From Paraphysomonas bandaiensis (Eukaryota; Chrysophyceae), in NCBI GenBank assembly GCA_965644295.1, contig CBFFRP010000426.1:425451-489450 (forward strand): DNA of 64,000 nucleotides. The letters are read 5' to 3'. Under the pieces are notes generated by a model. That model was not told where the DNA came from and made no database searches. It saw nothing but the letters and a program-made list of their open reading frames with translations. The translations under genes and the position numbers were made by a program. The stretch's first letter is position 1. The number at the start of each line of letters is the position of its first letter. Positions 42,102-55,000 of this stretch are shown piece after piece.

Positions 42102-44848
42102 ATGATGATAAGGCGTATATGTCTGAGATATTTCCAACCAGGATCAGTTATGACTAGATCTCAGGCTGGATATGCGAATACATTAACACACTTAACATCT
42201 AGTGACGATAAGAACAAGTTGAATGATAGATCTGCTGTTCTGTCAGGTAATCGAACTGATGCTGAGATTATTGAAGATAGTTTTAATTCATTTCTTAAAA
42301 AACTGAACGAGTATACACTGAATCAGAGTTTATTGGAAGTTAATCCATGGCGAACGCCTCTTTATGTACCAAAGAATGAGTACTATGATTTAATTGAGGC
42401 CAGTATGAATTTGAGAAAATTTGAGCTGCTGACTGGACTCCTGAATAAGACACATACATATCCTGTTGCAGCGGCATCAATAGGAATCCCTTATTTGTGG
42501 AAGTTACATCAGCCATTTTTAAATAGTAGTGCATTCAACCCTTCTGTATGTGACAATGGATCTGACCAATCTCAAGTGCTGTCGCGACTGGCGGAGCACT
42601 TTGCGAACTGGTTGCGATGCATGGATCAAAATAGTTTTCACATTCAAATAGATGTACTGCTTGCGTCTACCCTTTCTTTTTGCAACAACGACATTGAACT
42701 TGCTTTACGGTTTTATAATTATCTTGCTTCTGCTCTCCACCATGAGCTGAAGACATCACTCGATGCAGGTGACCCCATGGTCTCTGTCCCCAATTCCAAT
42801 CCCGGAATATATACACAATCAAGCTTCATATTGTACGTATACGAACACCTTCACAAAACAGGCTACGCCACAGAGGCCAAGCTATTTTTGCATAATATTC
42901 TTTTGCAAGGTAATTCTTACTTGGGTTTGCGATGTGGTTGATCGTCTGTGCTCTGTCCAGGGTATTTAACGCCAGAATCAGTAGAGCCTGTACTATATGC
43001 TAACCTCATCATTCGATCACTGACAATAACAAACCATGCATTTTCGTCGTCTTCTGGGGATACGTATGCACAGCTTAAGGGCAAGCGACCTGAAAGGAAC
43101 TTTGATCAAGGAAATGTAATTCTGGACGGCTTGTTTGAATTGCATATGGGTGGTTCCGATTCTCCTAACGTTCTTCTCAGAGAATATTTCTACAAGGCAA
43201 ACTCCCCCTATTCTATTTGTGTAATGTGATATAACTATATGTGCAGAGTTTGATACAAGGTGGGTGTCCGAGGACATTGTTGCAGTACGAAGAAAGGAGG
43301 AGGGAGGCTGGTGTGGCTCTGGGCGTGCTTTCGCATAACAAAGTGATTGAAGCCCACGCAGCCATCAAAGACATCGATGGGGTTTTCTCCCATCTCAAGG
43401 AGTGGTCCCTGACAGGGGTAGATGAACTACCCTACAACCAAAGTGCTCAGAGCAAGAGTACCCCGGATACTGATACTTATGTGTCGGTAATCTCATTTTT
43501 GCAGACCAACCCTAAGTTAGTAACCACTGCCCATCTTGGCCAACTGATGGACAGCATTGAGAATCATCGACCAGAACTTAAGGACTACATTGTGCTTGAA
43601 TTATTTTATATTGCTCGGAGGCTTAAATCACCTACTCTTATTAACCGAATGCTGCTCTGGTTTTGTGGTGAACCTACACGGTACATACTTCCACATTAAG
43701 CCCTTTTTTCGGTTCATTGTTGTATCAGGTCTGGGGAAAACGAGTCGGCGTCTCAACAACCAGCCATGAGTCTCAATGCGATAAACAACACAAGTGTGAA
43801 GTATAGGATATCTCGTGATGTGCTGTCAGAAGTACGTAGGGCGTTGTACCTAATTAGTTATAATAAATGTGGATATAGATATATCGAGTAGCTCTCGAGA
43901 CCACCTCTTATGGTAAAAATGCGGTCGGCATGGATTGTTTTCGGTTGATGTTGGATATGAAGAGACGAGATATGGAGGTAATACAAGCAAAAATATTTTT
44001 ATTACGGTGACGGTCAATGTATCAGCTAACGGGGGATGTGGTGAAAATGGTGATGTCCGCCATGAAGGCTTCCAAGAAGTACGAGACTGTACTTGAGATC
44101 TTCAACTGTATGTCACAGTTCGGGGTCAGCAGAGATGTGTCCCATGTTTCACTGGCCGTGCATGTAAGTCTACTGTGTTATCATATATTGCACCCATATA
44201 TGTTACTTAATTCTTTATCTTTGATGCAGGCGTATTTTCGTACTGACAAAGTGTGGAAAGGCATTGCGTTAATACAAAAATTTCAGAAAGCTGGTGCGTG
44301 AAATAACTCAAAACTGGTGGTGATGTTTTAAACATGACTCTTTTTCAGGGCAGTGTTTGGATCGGAATGTTAATATTATTGGTGGACTAGAATTGCTTCG
44401 GATGCTTGTGAAAAGCTCAACGGAACCCCTAATAGGACGCGAAAATAAACCAGTATCCACGGACTACGTCATTGACCAGTGTGTTGAGTTGTTTGGCGAT
44501 GTGATGAAAGACTGTGAAATATATCCTAGGTACGTCATGTTCGTGTGGTTATATTGCTTTTCACCTGGCGATTCGTGAATCAGTTCTGTGAAAGTCCTGG
44601 GAGATATTATTAGGCAGTTGGATACAGAGATATATAACAAGTTTGAAAGTAGATTAGACATTTTAGTGAATAGAAATAGTACAGATGATAGTAATGATAG
44701 GGGCGCCTTAAAGTTTTTGCAGATGGTACAGGAACTTCGGAGGAAACCATTGAAAAGCGCTGCACTCAAATGGAAGAAACGAAGTATATTAATTGAGAAG
44801 GTGCAACACCGGCAAGGTGTGGCTTTCTCTGATAGGCAATTACACTGA
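42102..44848 (+). CDS. Pentatricopeptide-repeat-like protein, probably organellar
   Basis: Nine exons: 42,102-42,909, 42,961-43,196, 43,247-43,680, 43,729-43,831, 43,900-43,977, 44,026-44,163, 44,230-44,293, 44,349-44,529 and 44,584-44,848, giving 768 aa. The N-terminus MMIRRICLRYFQPGSVMTRS is Arg-rich without acidic residues, a typical mitochondrial presequence. Helical-pair segments resemble degenerate PPRs (NKVIEAHAAIKDIDGVFSHL, YETVLEIFNCMSQFGVSRDV, WKGIALIQKFQKAG). The second intron starts GCAAAC after AAG and ends GTGCAG (50 nt), a probable GC-AG intron; no GT donor of normal length fits. PPR proteins bind organellar RNA. Family call is tentative; the exon 4/5 junction (acceptor at 43,899) is the least certain. 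Confidence 0.62.
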
Positions 44849-45534
44849 ACGTAATGATATATATTGTAATTATTAATATAAAGAGTCCCTTTTTGTGGTT
44901 ATATATGTAAGATTTTGTCGTGTTGGTTGGCCTGAACGCACTCCATTAACTGTACGTGCGCTCTATTCACTCAATGCTTGTATAATAATATAGTAGCATT
45001 AAGATCGATATCACTAATCATTCATTGTCCGACACCAAATTCATGCTATCTCAACTGCCAATCATTTTCATACGACCTCAGATATATCACAATCTTAGCT
45101 TATACAGTCAATATATTTCAGTTTCGCTACTATGATTACTAATTTCCACCATGGCATTAGCTCTCATGAAAAAGTTAACCACTTCTGTATTATTTCATTA
45201 ACGGTCATAATTCAAATACGTTAGATCATGACTATTATGATTGCTAGTTCTATAGCTAATAAGGAGGCATTCACTACTAGTTATTGATTGACTGAAGTGC
45301 AATCACTCAATGTATCAAGTTACGCGAAATGATGAATAATATTATCACATTTCTTTTAGTTGAGTGTGGGGCTCAGGGGATTTAGTTAGTTTATACTCCA
45401 ACGGTTGATGACGACAATTTCTAACATATGATACGAAATAATTCACATACTCCTCTTTGTAGTATGTTTTATTCAAAGCATTTCAAATATCCGGTGTTGG
45501 ATGAATGATACTTCTACTATAACTTCGGTGGGCC
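44849..45534. other. Intergenic, no gene seen
   Basis: AT-rich spacer leading to the target-site duplication of the hAT element. Confidence 0.6.
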
Positions 45535-45542
45535 ATAGTAGG

Positions 45543-47401
45543 CAGGGCCTGGTAACCATTAATGGGCCATTAATGGTAATGCCATTATAATTGCCGGGAC
45601 ATTTTTCATTAATGCCATTATAATTGCCGGTAACTGGACTACCATTAATGGGCCATTAATGGTATCCCATTAATGATCTGTACTGTTATATATAGAACTG
45701 AGTGTTTTTAAGATAATAGAATATAGTATCTCCTCTATACTCCGAAGAAACTCTAAGCAATATTAGACAACAATGTTCATGCAACTCTACAGGCACTTTG
45801 TGGCAACTTTGTTCACCATCTTCTCAATGTGGAGAATAGTTTCCTGAGCAAGCAATATCTATATATAGCGACGTAGGAATTCCTACTCATATACCCCAAA
45901 AACTCTAAAATAATCATTGAAAATATGCATATTTTACCTAGACATTCATAAAAATACTATTTTCCCCCAAAGTTAAAAGAAGCTACAGCAGTACACAACT
46001 AAGCAAAGTAATATTTTACTCTGTATTTATACCATACAGTATATATATCCATATTAAGCAACGATGATGGCCGAAAAAATTGATGGCAGTGTAATTTACA
46101 GAGTCTTCTTTCGAGTGGATTCAGATAATCCTCTGTATCATATTTGTTCTTTGTGCAATGATCGCCTTAAACAGGATATAAAGCGAGGTTACACTAGTTG
46201 TGTTAATCATATAACCAAGAGCACCAAACATGCGGATTTTTCTTGGCGAGAGGAACTCGAGAGAATTTTGGGATGTGAAAGACTTCACGGGGGCGATATA
46301 TTGTCTTTTGTAAGAAAGAAAGTATCTCCTGCTGCAAGGAACTTATTTCGGTGGCTGCAATGGATAGTTATGAACGACGAACCATTTTCTATCGTGGAGA
46401 ATAAGTATATTCGGATGAACACCAATTTAGCACCCATCTCAGTTACGACGGTGATGAAATATTTACAACGCACACATATACTCGTGGAAAGGAAGTTGAG
46501 TATTATGTTACCAGATAAATTTGGTCTAGTTTTTGATGGGTGGACATGCGATGGCATGTCACATCATTATATTGCAATATTCGCAATGTGGTCCAAGGAA
46601 AATAAAGCTGGGGTTACTCGAGTGTTACTATGCTGCGGACCTCAAGAGCAACCGGACGAAAACGATTTACCTGGTATTGATTTACCCGGCAGATATCGGA
46701 GATCATATCATTAATCAACTGCGAGTATTCAATAAAACTCTTGCCAATAATGTCGATTGTCTTGTGTGTGATAACTGTTCAGTAAATCGCAAACTGGCTG
46801 AATTAATGGAGAAGCCAATGGTTGGTTGCTACTCACATCGACTGAATTTGGCAATTGCAAATATTTTCTGCAACCAGACAGGCCTCACTACCATTATTGA
46901 AAGAATCGATTCATTGAAAGAAATAACGAGGACGAGAGTGAAGGAACTGATTTTGCACAGCGTGTTCTGGACAGCGCCGAGGTCACCAAGAGAGCTCGAC
47001 TTGGTACCTATGAGTCCAACTACCGCTGCTTGCTTCATATCGAAGCACAATCTAATGTTGTTGAGAGGCTCTTTAGTCGTGCAAAGTTAATTATGACGCC
47101 TGAGCGTAGAAACATGAATCCATATCGTCTAGAATCGTTGCTATTCCTACGAGCCAATTACATGTTGTGGGATGTTTATACCATCCATGAAGCCCTGCAA
47201 GAAGATCCTGATGTGCCAGTAGAGAGCAGCGAGAAGTCTGCTAGTTAACTAAAAATTAGTAATTAAGGGATCACAGCACTATCTATTATATGAGTGGTGC
47301 TATCTACTTTAAGTTAGTAGGTATTAAAGACCATTAATGGCCATTATAATTGCCGGGAACTGGACTACCATTAATGGGCCATTAATGGTTACCAGGCCCT
47401 G
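45543..47401 (+). mobile_element. Full-length hAT transposon with perfect target-site duplication
   Basis: 1,859 bp bounded by terminal inverted repeats CAGGGCCTGGTAACCATTAA continuing TGGGCCATTAATGG, nearly identical at both ends. The 8-bp sequence ATAGTAGG is duplicated exactly on each side (45,535-45,542 and 47,402-47,409), the hallmark of hAT insertion. Subterminal repeats of CCATTAATGGCCATT and TTATAATTGCCGGG type occur at both ends and may be transposase binding sites. The intact duplication and repeats suggest a fairly recent insertion, although the transposase gene is broken. Confidence 0.95.
46064..47248 (+). pseudogene. Frame-broken hAT transposase
   Basis: The N-terminus has a BED-like zinc finger pattern (HICSLCND...CVNHITKSTKHADF). 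The catalytic-domain start follows (FGLVFDGWTCDGMSHHYIAI), and in a second frame from about 46,680 comes VDCLVCDNCSVNRKLAELM and GCYSHRLNLAIANIF. The C-terminal dimerisation signature returns in the first frame (SNVVERLFSRAKLIMTPERR, 47,048-47,107). Two frame changes are needed (near 46,680 and near 46,930), no intron of usable size explains them, and the region between GCYSHRLNLA and VERLFSRAK is far shorter than in typical hAT transposases, implying an internal deletion. Not functional as it stands. Confidence 0.88.
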
Positions 47402-47499
47402 ATAGTAGGTACCTGTAGGTACTTTTCTGAGGTCCACCGAGCACTGATGAACTTCATGGAAACACGATTCACCTGGTTTAATTCTTGGTTGAATACCTA

Positions 47500-47710
47500 G
47501 CCACTCTAATTTCGGTATTAAAGCCTAGTCAAATAGTTAAAGTAATAAATAATTCAGTGTCTGCATTCATTAATAGATGGCTAGGCGAATACCATAAACA
47601 CGTAATCTTAGTCAACATAGTCTTTGTAAACTGAAAATATGAATTATTTAATGACTAGATTTTGAACCCCTTGACTAGGTTTCTGCACTAGTTTTGGTGT
47701 GACTAGGAAA
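47500..47710. repeat. Inverted-repeat (MITE-like) element, copy 2
   Basis: Shares CTGAAAATATGAATTATT, CTTAGTCAACATAGTC and GGCTAGGCGAATACC with the element at 4,557-4,700, but its two arms are less symmetrical. A diverged member of the same family. Confidence 0.55.
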
Positions 47711-47874
47711 TAACACCAAAGTGGCTAGCTTCAATAATAGATCCCATACACCATGTACGTTTACTAGGTATGCATCTTTGTATATGCATGGTGAACTAAA
47801 ATAACACCCACAGTGATTCAAAAGGCTGGTGATTATATATAATAAGCACAGTGCAAGATAAAGTGCTACAAAGT

Positions 47875-48555
47875 CTATAATATCTGCAACCGACGACTCA
47901 AATCTTCATTCATTTGTCGAAATCCTTTCTCAATAGCGTCTCGGTAGAGCACTTCGACAAGAGGTGCTATAACTCCGACATTCTCATCACTGTGGCGAAT
48001 GTCCACGGCGGCATATGTCTCACCGTTGATAACTTCTACACTTCTATCTCTCAACTCAGCACATCGGTTTGATATCAGTATAGAATCCAGTATACTAGAC
48101 ATCATGGTGTTTCGTATTCCCCAACACATCTTGTAATTCTTTTCGTCAAATAACAGCCATTTAAAATCCAGTGTCAATGTCGTCTTTATCATATTAGAGT
48201 CAATATTAAAAGGTACCAAATCAATGAAATAAAATAAAAAATGTGAAATAGGCCATGGATAATCTATTACAACCTTTAAAGTAACAGATGTATCATGATG
48301 AGGTGAGTCGGTGTGTGAATGAACATATGTGGTAAATGTGTTCCACTCATGATAACGGTCAAAGTCAACCAACACATTCCACACATCATCAATAGGTGAG
48401 GTGTGAGTCTGGTAATATGTCGGTTTAGTGTAGTTGTATACAGACATCCAGTCAACAGAGGCAGTAAATACTGGCTTCACACTATTTAATACTACAGCAA
48501 ACATACCGCATGCTAATGCACCAAGTAAGAGAATGGACAATACAGTAGGTGACAT
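47875..48555 (-). CDS. Membrane-anchored SRPBCC (polyketide-cyclase/START-like) protein
   Basis: Single exon of 226 aa. MSPTVLSILLLGALACGMFA is a signal anchor. The domain begins SPIDDVWNVLVDFDRYHEWN, the diagnostic first strand and helix of the SRPBCC/polyketide-cyclase fold, and ends with the long C-terminal helix (DAIEKGFRQMNEDLSRRLQ). The fold forms a hydrophobic ligand cavity; the ligand here is unknown. It is transcribed divergently from the giant receptor, with 520 bp between starts. Confidence 0.75.
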   Translation of the reverse strand: MSPTVLSILLLGALACGMFAVVLNSVKPVFTASVDWMSVYNYTKPTYYQTHTSPIDDVWNVLVDFDRYHEWNTFTTYVHSHTDSPHHDTSVTLKVVIDYPWPISHFLFYFIDLVPFNIDSNMIKTTLTLDFKWLLFDEKNYKMCWGIRNTMMSSILDSILISNRCAELRDRSVEVINGETYAAVDIRHSDENVGVIAPLVEVLYRDAIEKGFRQMNEDLSRRLQIL

Positions 48556-49075
48556 TTATCAACACCAGCCCCTCACCCAGCTGGATGTAGTACAACAGCT
48601 GAATGAAGTACTTGTGTGTTGGATCTGGATTCAAACTGTCCTGCTGTCTTGTGCTCGGATCCTGTTGGCGGCTGTGTACTGTTTACGGATTGAATTAGCC
48701 AATTATATAAGCGTAAAATAGTATAGATCGATTTAATTGGATAAAGTGGTAAACAAACGCATGTTGTATATGGATGACGAAATATGAGTGTATAGAGTAC
48801 CTGTACAAAAGTACTCGAGTACTAGTATATAGTGCTGCATTGTATATATATACCGTTACCAGGAAAATCCCTCAGAAAACTCTGACGATTGGTATCAGTT
48901 TATCAGCTGAGGTGCAGATAAACCCATCAGGAGGGTGAAGAAATAGAATAGGGGAATACTCTGTTCCACTGTCGTATATTCTATCTTCACAATATCTGCA
49001 CTTCATCCAATATGTATACCTATATATAATATGAAGTGAAGTGAAGTGAAGTGTTTTATTTTCTTCTTCAATAGT
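48556..49075. promoter_or_regulatory. Divergent intergenic region upstream of the receptor
   Basis: Includes a short pentanucleotide run (GAAGT repeated, 49,033-49,050) ending just before the receptor start, plus TATATATA near 48,844. Probable promoters for both genes. Confidence 0.4.
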
Positions 49076-52000
49076 ATGTCAATTTGGAGAAGTATGTTAT
49101 TAGATCTCATAATTATATTCATATATATACCATTCATTGTATCGAATGTTAGTCCTACTAATACCCCTACTTTATATTCTAATAAGTCGTGCTGTCCATA
49201 TCCATTTGAAAATTCTGTTAATGGGGAAGGTTGTTATCTTGTACTTTATGAGAAAACGTCTTGGGAATTTGCCAATGCGACTTGTCATAGTCTAGGTGGA
49301 TATTTAGCACAAGTCAATAGTTCTTATGAACAGCAGGATTTAGTAGCCACCTTAAATAGTGATCCTGATGTATGTAGAGATGACTTGTATCTTGGGTTGT
49401 TGGGTGACGATGAGACATGGATATGGTCCGATGGCAGTGTCGTACAATATGGAAATTGGACAGATCCAGATGAGGCTGACGATGACGATTGTGGATATAT
49501 TATGCCCAATGGTGGCTGGAATATTGCTGACTGTAGCACTGCATTGGGATTTGTGTGTGAAGCCGATCCAGTTGGAGTGGCCCCTTGTGTAGAGGAGCCC
49601 CCTAGATGTCCATCAAATTTCTCGAGCTCTTACGACGGCCATCACTGCTACCACTTTTCTGGCAATGAAACATCTGACATGAAAACATACAGTGATGTCA
49701 AAAACATGTGTAACTCTTTAGGGGGTTATGTGGCATCGCTGAATGATATTTTTGAGCTGTTTTCGTTTGCTTTTGCGCGCTCAGGTTACTCAAAGGGATG
49801 TGGCATATCCAATAGATATATTGGTCTCACTGGCTCGGGACCATTTGGTTCACGAGTATGGGTTTGGGACGACGGATCATCAGCGCTTTACTGGGAATAT
49901 GAGGCGGGTAAGGACTGCGTTGTATTCACTCCGAATGGAGAGCTTCAACTCGCGGTGTGTTCGGATGAATACATATATGCATGTGAGTCCGAACTTTGGT
50001 CCGACTCTACCTTGTCTCCCAGTAGTGTTCCGTCAGTAGTTCCAACCGGGTGTCCTTCAGGTGAACCTAGCACAATGCCAACCTCGACTCCGTCGACAAT
50101 ACCATCATGCTCTCCGTCCTCAAGCCCGCCGACTGGTTTTCCAACAGCCCAACCTAGTGGCGAGCCGTCGCCTGTTCCTACATGGTGTCCTTCAGGTGAA
50201 CCAAGCACAATGCCAACCTCGGTACCTAGTTGCCTTCCATCATCATTGCCATCATGCTCTCCGTCCTCAAACCCGCCGACTGGTTTTCCAACAGCCCAAC
50301 CTAGTGGCGAGCCGTCGCCTGTTCCTACATGGTGTCCTTCAGGTGAACCTAGCACAATGCCAACCTCGACTCCGTCGACAATACCATCATGCTCTCCGTC
50401 CTCAAGCCCGCCGACTGGTTTTCCAACAGCCCAACCTAGTGGCGAGCCGTCGCCTGTTCCTACATGGTGTCCTTCAGGTGAACCTAGCACAATGCCAACC
50501 TCGGTACCTAGTTGCCTTCCATCATCATTGCCATCATGCTCTCCGTCCTCAAGCCCGCCGACTGGTTTTCCAACAGCCCAACCTAGTGGCGAGCCGTCGC
50601 CTGTTCCTACATGGTGTCCTTCAGGTGAACCAAGCACAATGCCAACCTCGGTACCTAGTTGCCTTCCATCGTCATTGCCATCATGCTCTCCGTCCTCAAG
50701 CCCGCCGACTGGTTTTCCAACAGCCCAACCTAGTGGCGAGCCGTCGCCTGTTCCTACATGGTGTCCTTCAGGTGAACCTAGCACAATGCCAACCTCGGTA
50801 CCTAGTTGCCTTCCATCATCATTGCCATCATGCTCTCCGTCCTCAAGCCCACCGACTGGTTTTCCAACGGCCCAGCCTAGTGGCGAGCCGTCGCCTGTTC
50901 CTACATGGTGTCCTTCAGGTGAACCAAGCACAATGCCAAGTACTGCACCAGTACATTCTCCACTCGTTATTTCAGTGTATCCCACAGCAACTCCATCCAC
51001 GACTCATTTTTCCATACTTTCCCTTAGCGCTTCTGCCAATCGTGAGAATATAACTGTCATGTCAATATTATCCCGACCTTGTATTCTGGTGTGCCAGGCG
51101 TTCGAGGAAGGGACCTATCCGCAGTTTGTGAATGAGTTAGTGTTCAATGGAGTTGCTTCGGCTAACGCTGGGGTGGTGAATGACGTCGTGGTATCTGGAC
51201 TTCGGCCGTCAACACGATATGGAGTGTTTTGCACATTAAAATCTCCGACTGGAGAGTCCATTTTAAACTCATCTGTAGTAATGGCACAACATTTAAATGT
51301 AAAAACTACATGTTGTGTTCATATTTATGCAGAGCTGGTGTCTCAAGAATTGTACTCTTCTGAGGACAATATAAATGTTTTAAAATTTATACCGCCAACT
51401 GTTGTGAAAGGTAAAATTTCAATCCATTTGTTTACAAACTTCACAAGTACTGTTGGATCGACGTCCATTGCAAATCCATTTCTACCACCATCATTAGTCA
51501 TTGACACGACTACAGCTGGATTCGCTGTATTCCATTCCCTGCCTGCATCGTTACCCAATGGTGTATACAATTTACGCTTTAACATCAGTGGTGATAGTGC
51601 ATCCGACTTCGAAATAGTGTATGGTCAGGGCGCAAATTACTTTACCATGTCTAGTGCAGCCGACGTACCGGGCCCTAATGTATCGGGCGTTGTTTTTTCT
51701 CAATATGGTTCATATCTTATGGTTACCTTTAATGCGCCGACGGATAAAGCAGGCCTGAGCTCAACCTTCTCATGTTCTCGATTATTAGAGTTCAGTAACA
51801 GCGATAACACTCGTTGTCGTTGGCAGTCGTCGAGCGCAGTACGTATATCATCTGCTGCAGTTTTGGGTGTACAAATCGGGGATAGAGTTTCTCTTCTACC
51901 TGGTAAAATTAGAGCAAGGTGCCCAAGCACTGTTGAGGAAAGTGTTTGCCAGTCGTGGCCAACTTCTGTTGGACAGTCTCTAGTAGTTTCTGCGCCCAGG

Positions 52001-55000
52001 TATCTAGTTTCACCAAATGTTGTTGTATCTGCACCATCAGTTATTGGACAATGCAATAACTTCGTGTTGGACCTTTCTTCGTCAACTGGTGGAGGAGGTA
52101 GGCAGTGGAGAAATGTTTCGATCAGAGTAAACAGCCCGAACGTTAGCGTCAATACTTCCGAATTAAACTATTTCTATGCTAACGAATATGCCGTAGACGA
52201 AGTAACCCCAGCTCCATTCAGCATGTTTAGCGCAGACCACACATATGTACTTGAAATAGTACTGTGTAATTTTCTTGGCGCGTGCAGTGAACCATATATT
52301 CATAGTGTTGTTGCATCTTCAAATGAGACACCCGTTGTATCCGTTTATGGTAAGGTGTCAAGGAGAACCAAGAAAAGTAAAGAACTTAAGGTATATGCCC
52401 ACGCATATAACGAGCTATGTGATTCAACCATTTCCTCGCGTAATTTGATTTTTTCTTGGACAATGTACGATGAGCATAATAATAACACTTTTCTAAAATC
52501 TCAGGACAAAATTGCATCGACCTATCGTTTGGCACCATATTCATTTCAGAACACAGGGGATTATCGCCTGGTTTTGTCAGTTACTAATGTGATTTCTGAA
52601 GTTTCAAAAACTGCCGTTGTTTACGTATCTGTTATTCCTGGCAACATTGTGGCTGTTCTGTATGGTGGGAATTATCAGTCTTTAAACTTTGGTGAATCCT
52701 TGAGACTAGATGCATCTTCAAGTTATGATGAGGATGTTTCAAGTGGTGGGAGTGTGCCGTCGAGCCTGTCTTTTCTTTGGAAATGTAAGCTGATAATACC
52801 TCTGGATCCATCCTTTTGTGGACTACGTTTTTCTTCTGCGAACACCAGCACAATTCTAGTGTATAGTGACGATGCACAATACGAAAATTCAACATCTGAA
52901 ATAACTGTCACCGTTTATGATAATAACCGTTTTGACGAAGCTGTTGTTCACGTGGCAGTGTTGCCATTGCGTTCTCCAACAGTGCGTATATTAGCTTCTG
53001 AAGCTAGAGTAGCGTCGAATAAGAAATTGACTTTGCGTGCGAATGTTGAGCTATATACAACAACACATGTGTTGTGGTCTGTAGATGACGCAGGTGTTGA
53101 CATCGCGGTTGCTGCATTGTCACCATATGATATGATTTTGCCAGCCGGATTTCATCATATGAATCTAGTTTTGTCTCCGTATACGCTGCCTTTAGCATCG
53201 ACTCTGCAATTCACGTTATCTAGTAGTTCTAGTAAAGCGATAATCTCGGTTGTTGTCGCTGATGCCCCCTCTCCCGGAGAGTTTACAATATCACCTTCGT
53301 ATGGATTAGCTTTAACGCAAAATCATTTATGGGCTGCATCGAAATTCACTGATAGCGAGTTGCCCCTCACATATTCATTTGCGTATTTTACGGAAACTGG
53401 CTCTCGCATGGTTGTTCAATCAAGATCTGAATCATCGTATACGACCTCTCTGCTACCACCAGGTGTGCCGTCAAAACAATTTGTCTTAACCTGTTTTGTG
53501 GAAGTGTACAACGATCTTGATGCGTCGAGCCGCCAATACGTTGATGTCACATCCAGTTCTAGGGGGGATGATTACGTCGAGTTATCGGCGTTAATTGAAA
53601 CTCACTTAGTCGAAGGCTCATATGAATCGAACACTGATGCCACCAAGGAGACTGTTTCGTGGGGCACTGTGTCTTTGAATTCGAACAACTGTTCGACGAA
53701 CTGTTCTAGCCTACACAGACGTAGTTGTGAGATGGGTACTATGTCCTGTGGTGTTTGCCAAGATGGTTATATCGGGGACGAAACCAACCGAGATAGTGTA
53801 TGCATATCCGTACTTTCCATTTCTCATGGGTTGTTATCATCCGTAGAGGGTGCACCGTGTAATGTGTCAAGCGATTGTGGACATTTTGATGACTGCATCA
53901 ATGAAAGATGCTACACAATTCAGAAAGGATGTCCTTTAAACTGTTCTAGAAGGGGCGACTGCTCTATGATACATATCGCTACTAACGTTTTAGTCGACTC
54001 ATGTAGCGTGAAAGATTCGACATGTGCCCCTGTATGTGAATGTGATGCCGGCTTTTCTGGAAAATATTGTTCAGTTTCAGCAGCTGAGCTGGCTTTGAAA
54101 AGAGAAATCAGAATTGATTTGGCTACAGCTGTTGTAGATTTAGCGAAACGGGAATATTTAAGCGAAGAAAACATGGAATCGCTTGTGGATATCATCAGCG
54201 AGCTAGGCCGGAGTGGTGACGAACTCACAAATCGCACGTGTGATAATTTAATGGATGCATCGGATTATTTGCTTGATGCCTTTGATGGGCGGGGAAGTGA
54301 GTTTGAGGTGCTCCTTGGACTATCGGAAGTTCTCAGTCATTGTGTTGGAATATATAGTGAATATGGTCCACTCGACTCTATAGATAATGCAACCAGCATC
54401 ATACTGAAGACTACCAATGTGGTATTTGAGAAAGCAGTACTGGGGGAAGCACCCGTCCGTCTCTTGGAAGACAGTTATCGCCAATACATCAACGTTCAGC
54501 CTCTCCAGAGTTCTGAAAATATGACGTTATATGTTCCCCAGAGTGACCTCGAGGTAGCCCTAGGTCATGAGGTGACTAGCGTATCAGCACAAATTTCGAG
54601 CACTGCACGTAGTGCTGTTGGAGTTGCTCTCTCCGAGTTCAAAGCTCATTTATATCTTAATGCATCTAGTTTAGTAGCTAATCCCATTAAATTCTATACG
54701 TCGGACTTTGATTCTCTAGAAGGACACTTAAAATTCAATTTTACAACATTTCTTCCAGAAAATGCAACATATGTGTCAGGTCAAAATGTTTCTTACACCA
54801 CAAATTGCTCTTCAAAAAACATTGAGCGTCAGCGCATGTACACTTGTCCGTCTGGAGAAATCATAACTCATGTTTGTGATGGAAAGAATATGTCTTTTAC
54901 GTCGTACTGCCCAGTATCTAATTTTTCTGTGTTTTGTGGAGTGGCATCGGGTATGACCTTAGAAAAAAGCCCGTTATGCCAGGTTGAGTCATTTTCTTCT

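Noticed and set aside
46064-47248. hAT transposase as an intact intron-containing gene
   Set aside because: The two frame changes cannot be bridged by GT-AG introns of the size seen here, and a central part is missing.
49945-51000. 351-codon minus-strand open frame over the receptor repeats
   Set aside because: It exists only because of the repeat unit length and composition; the encoded low-complexity Gly/Asp protein has no start context or flanking exons.
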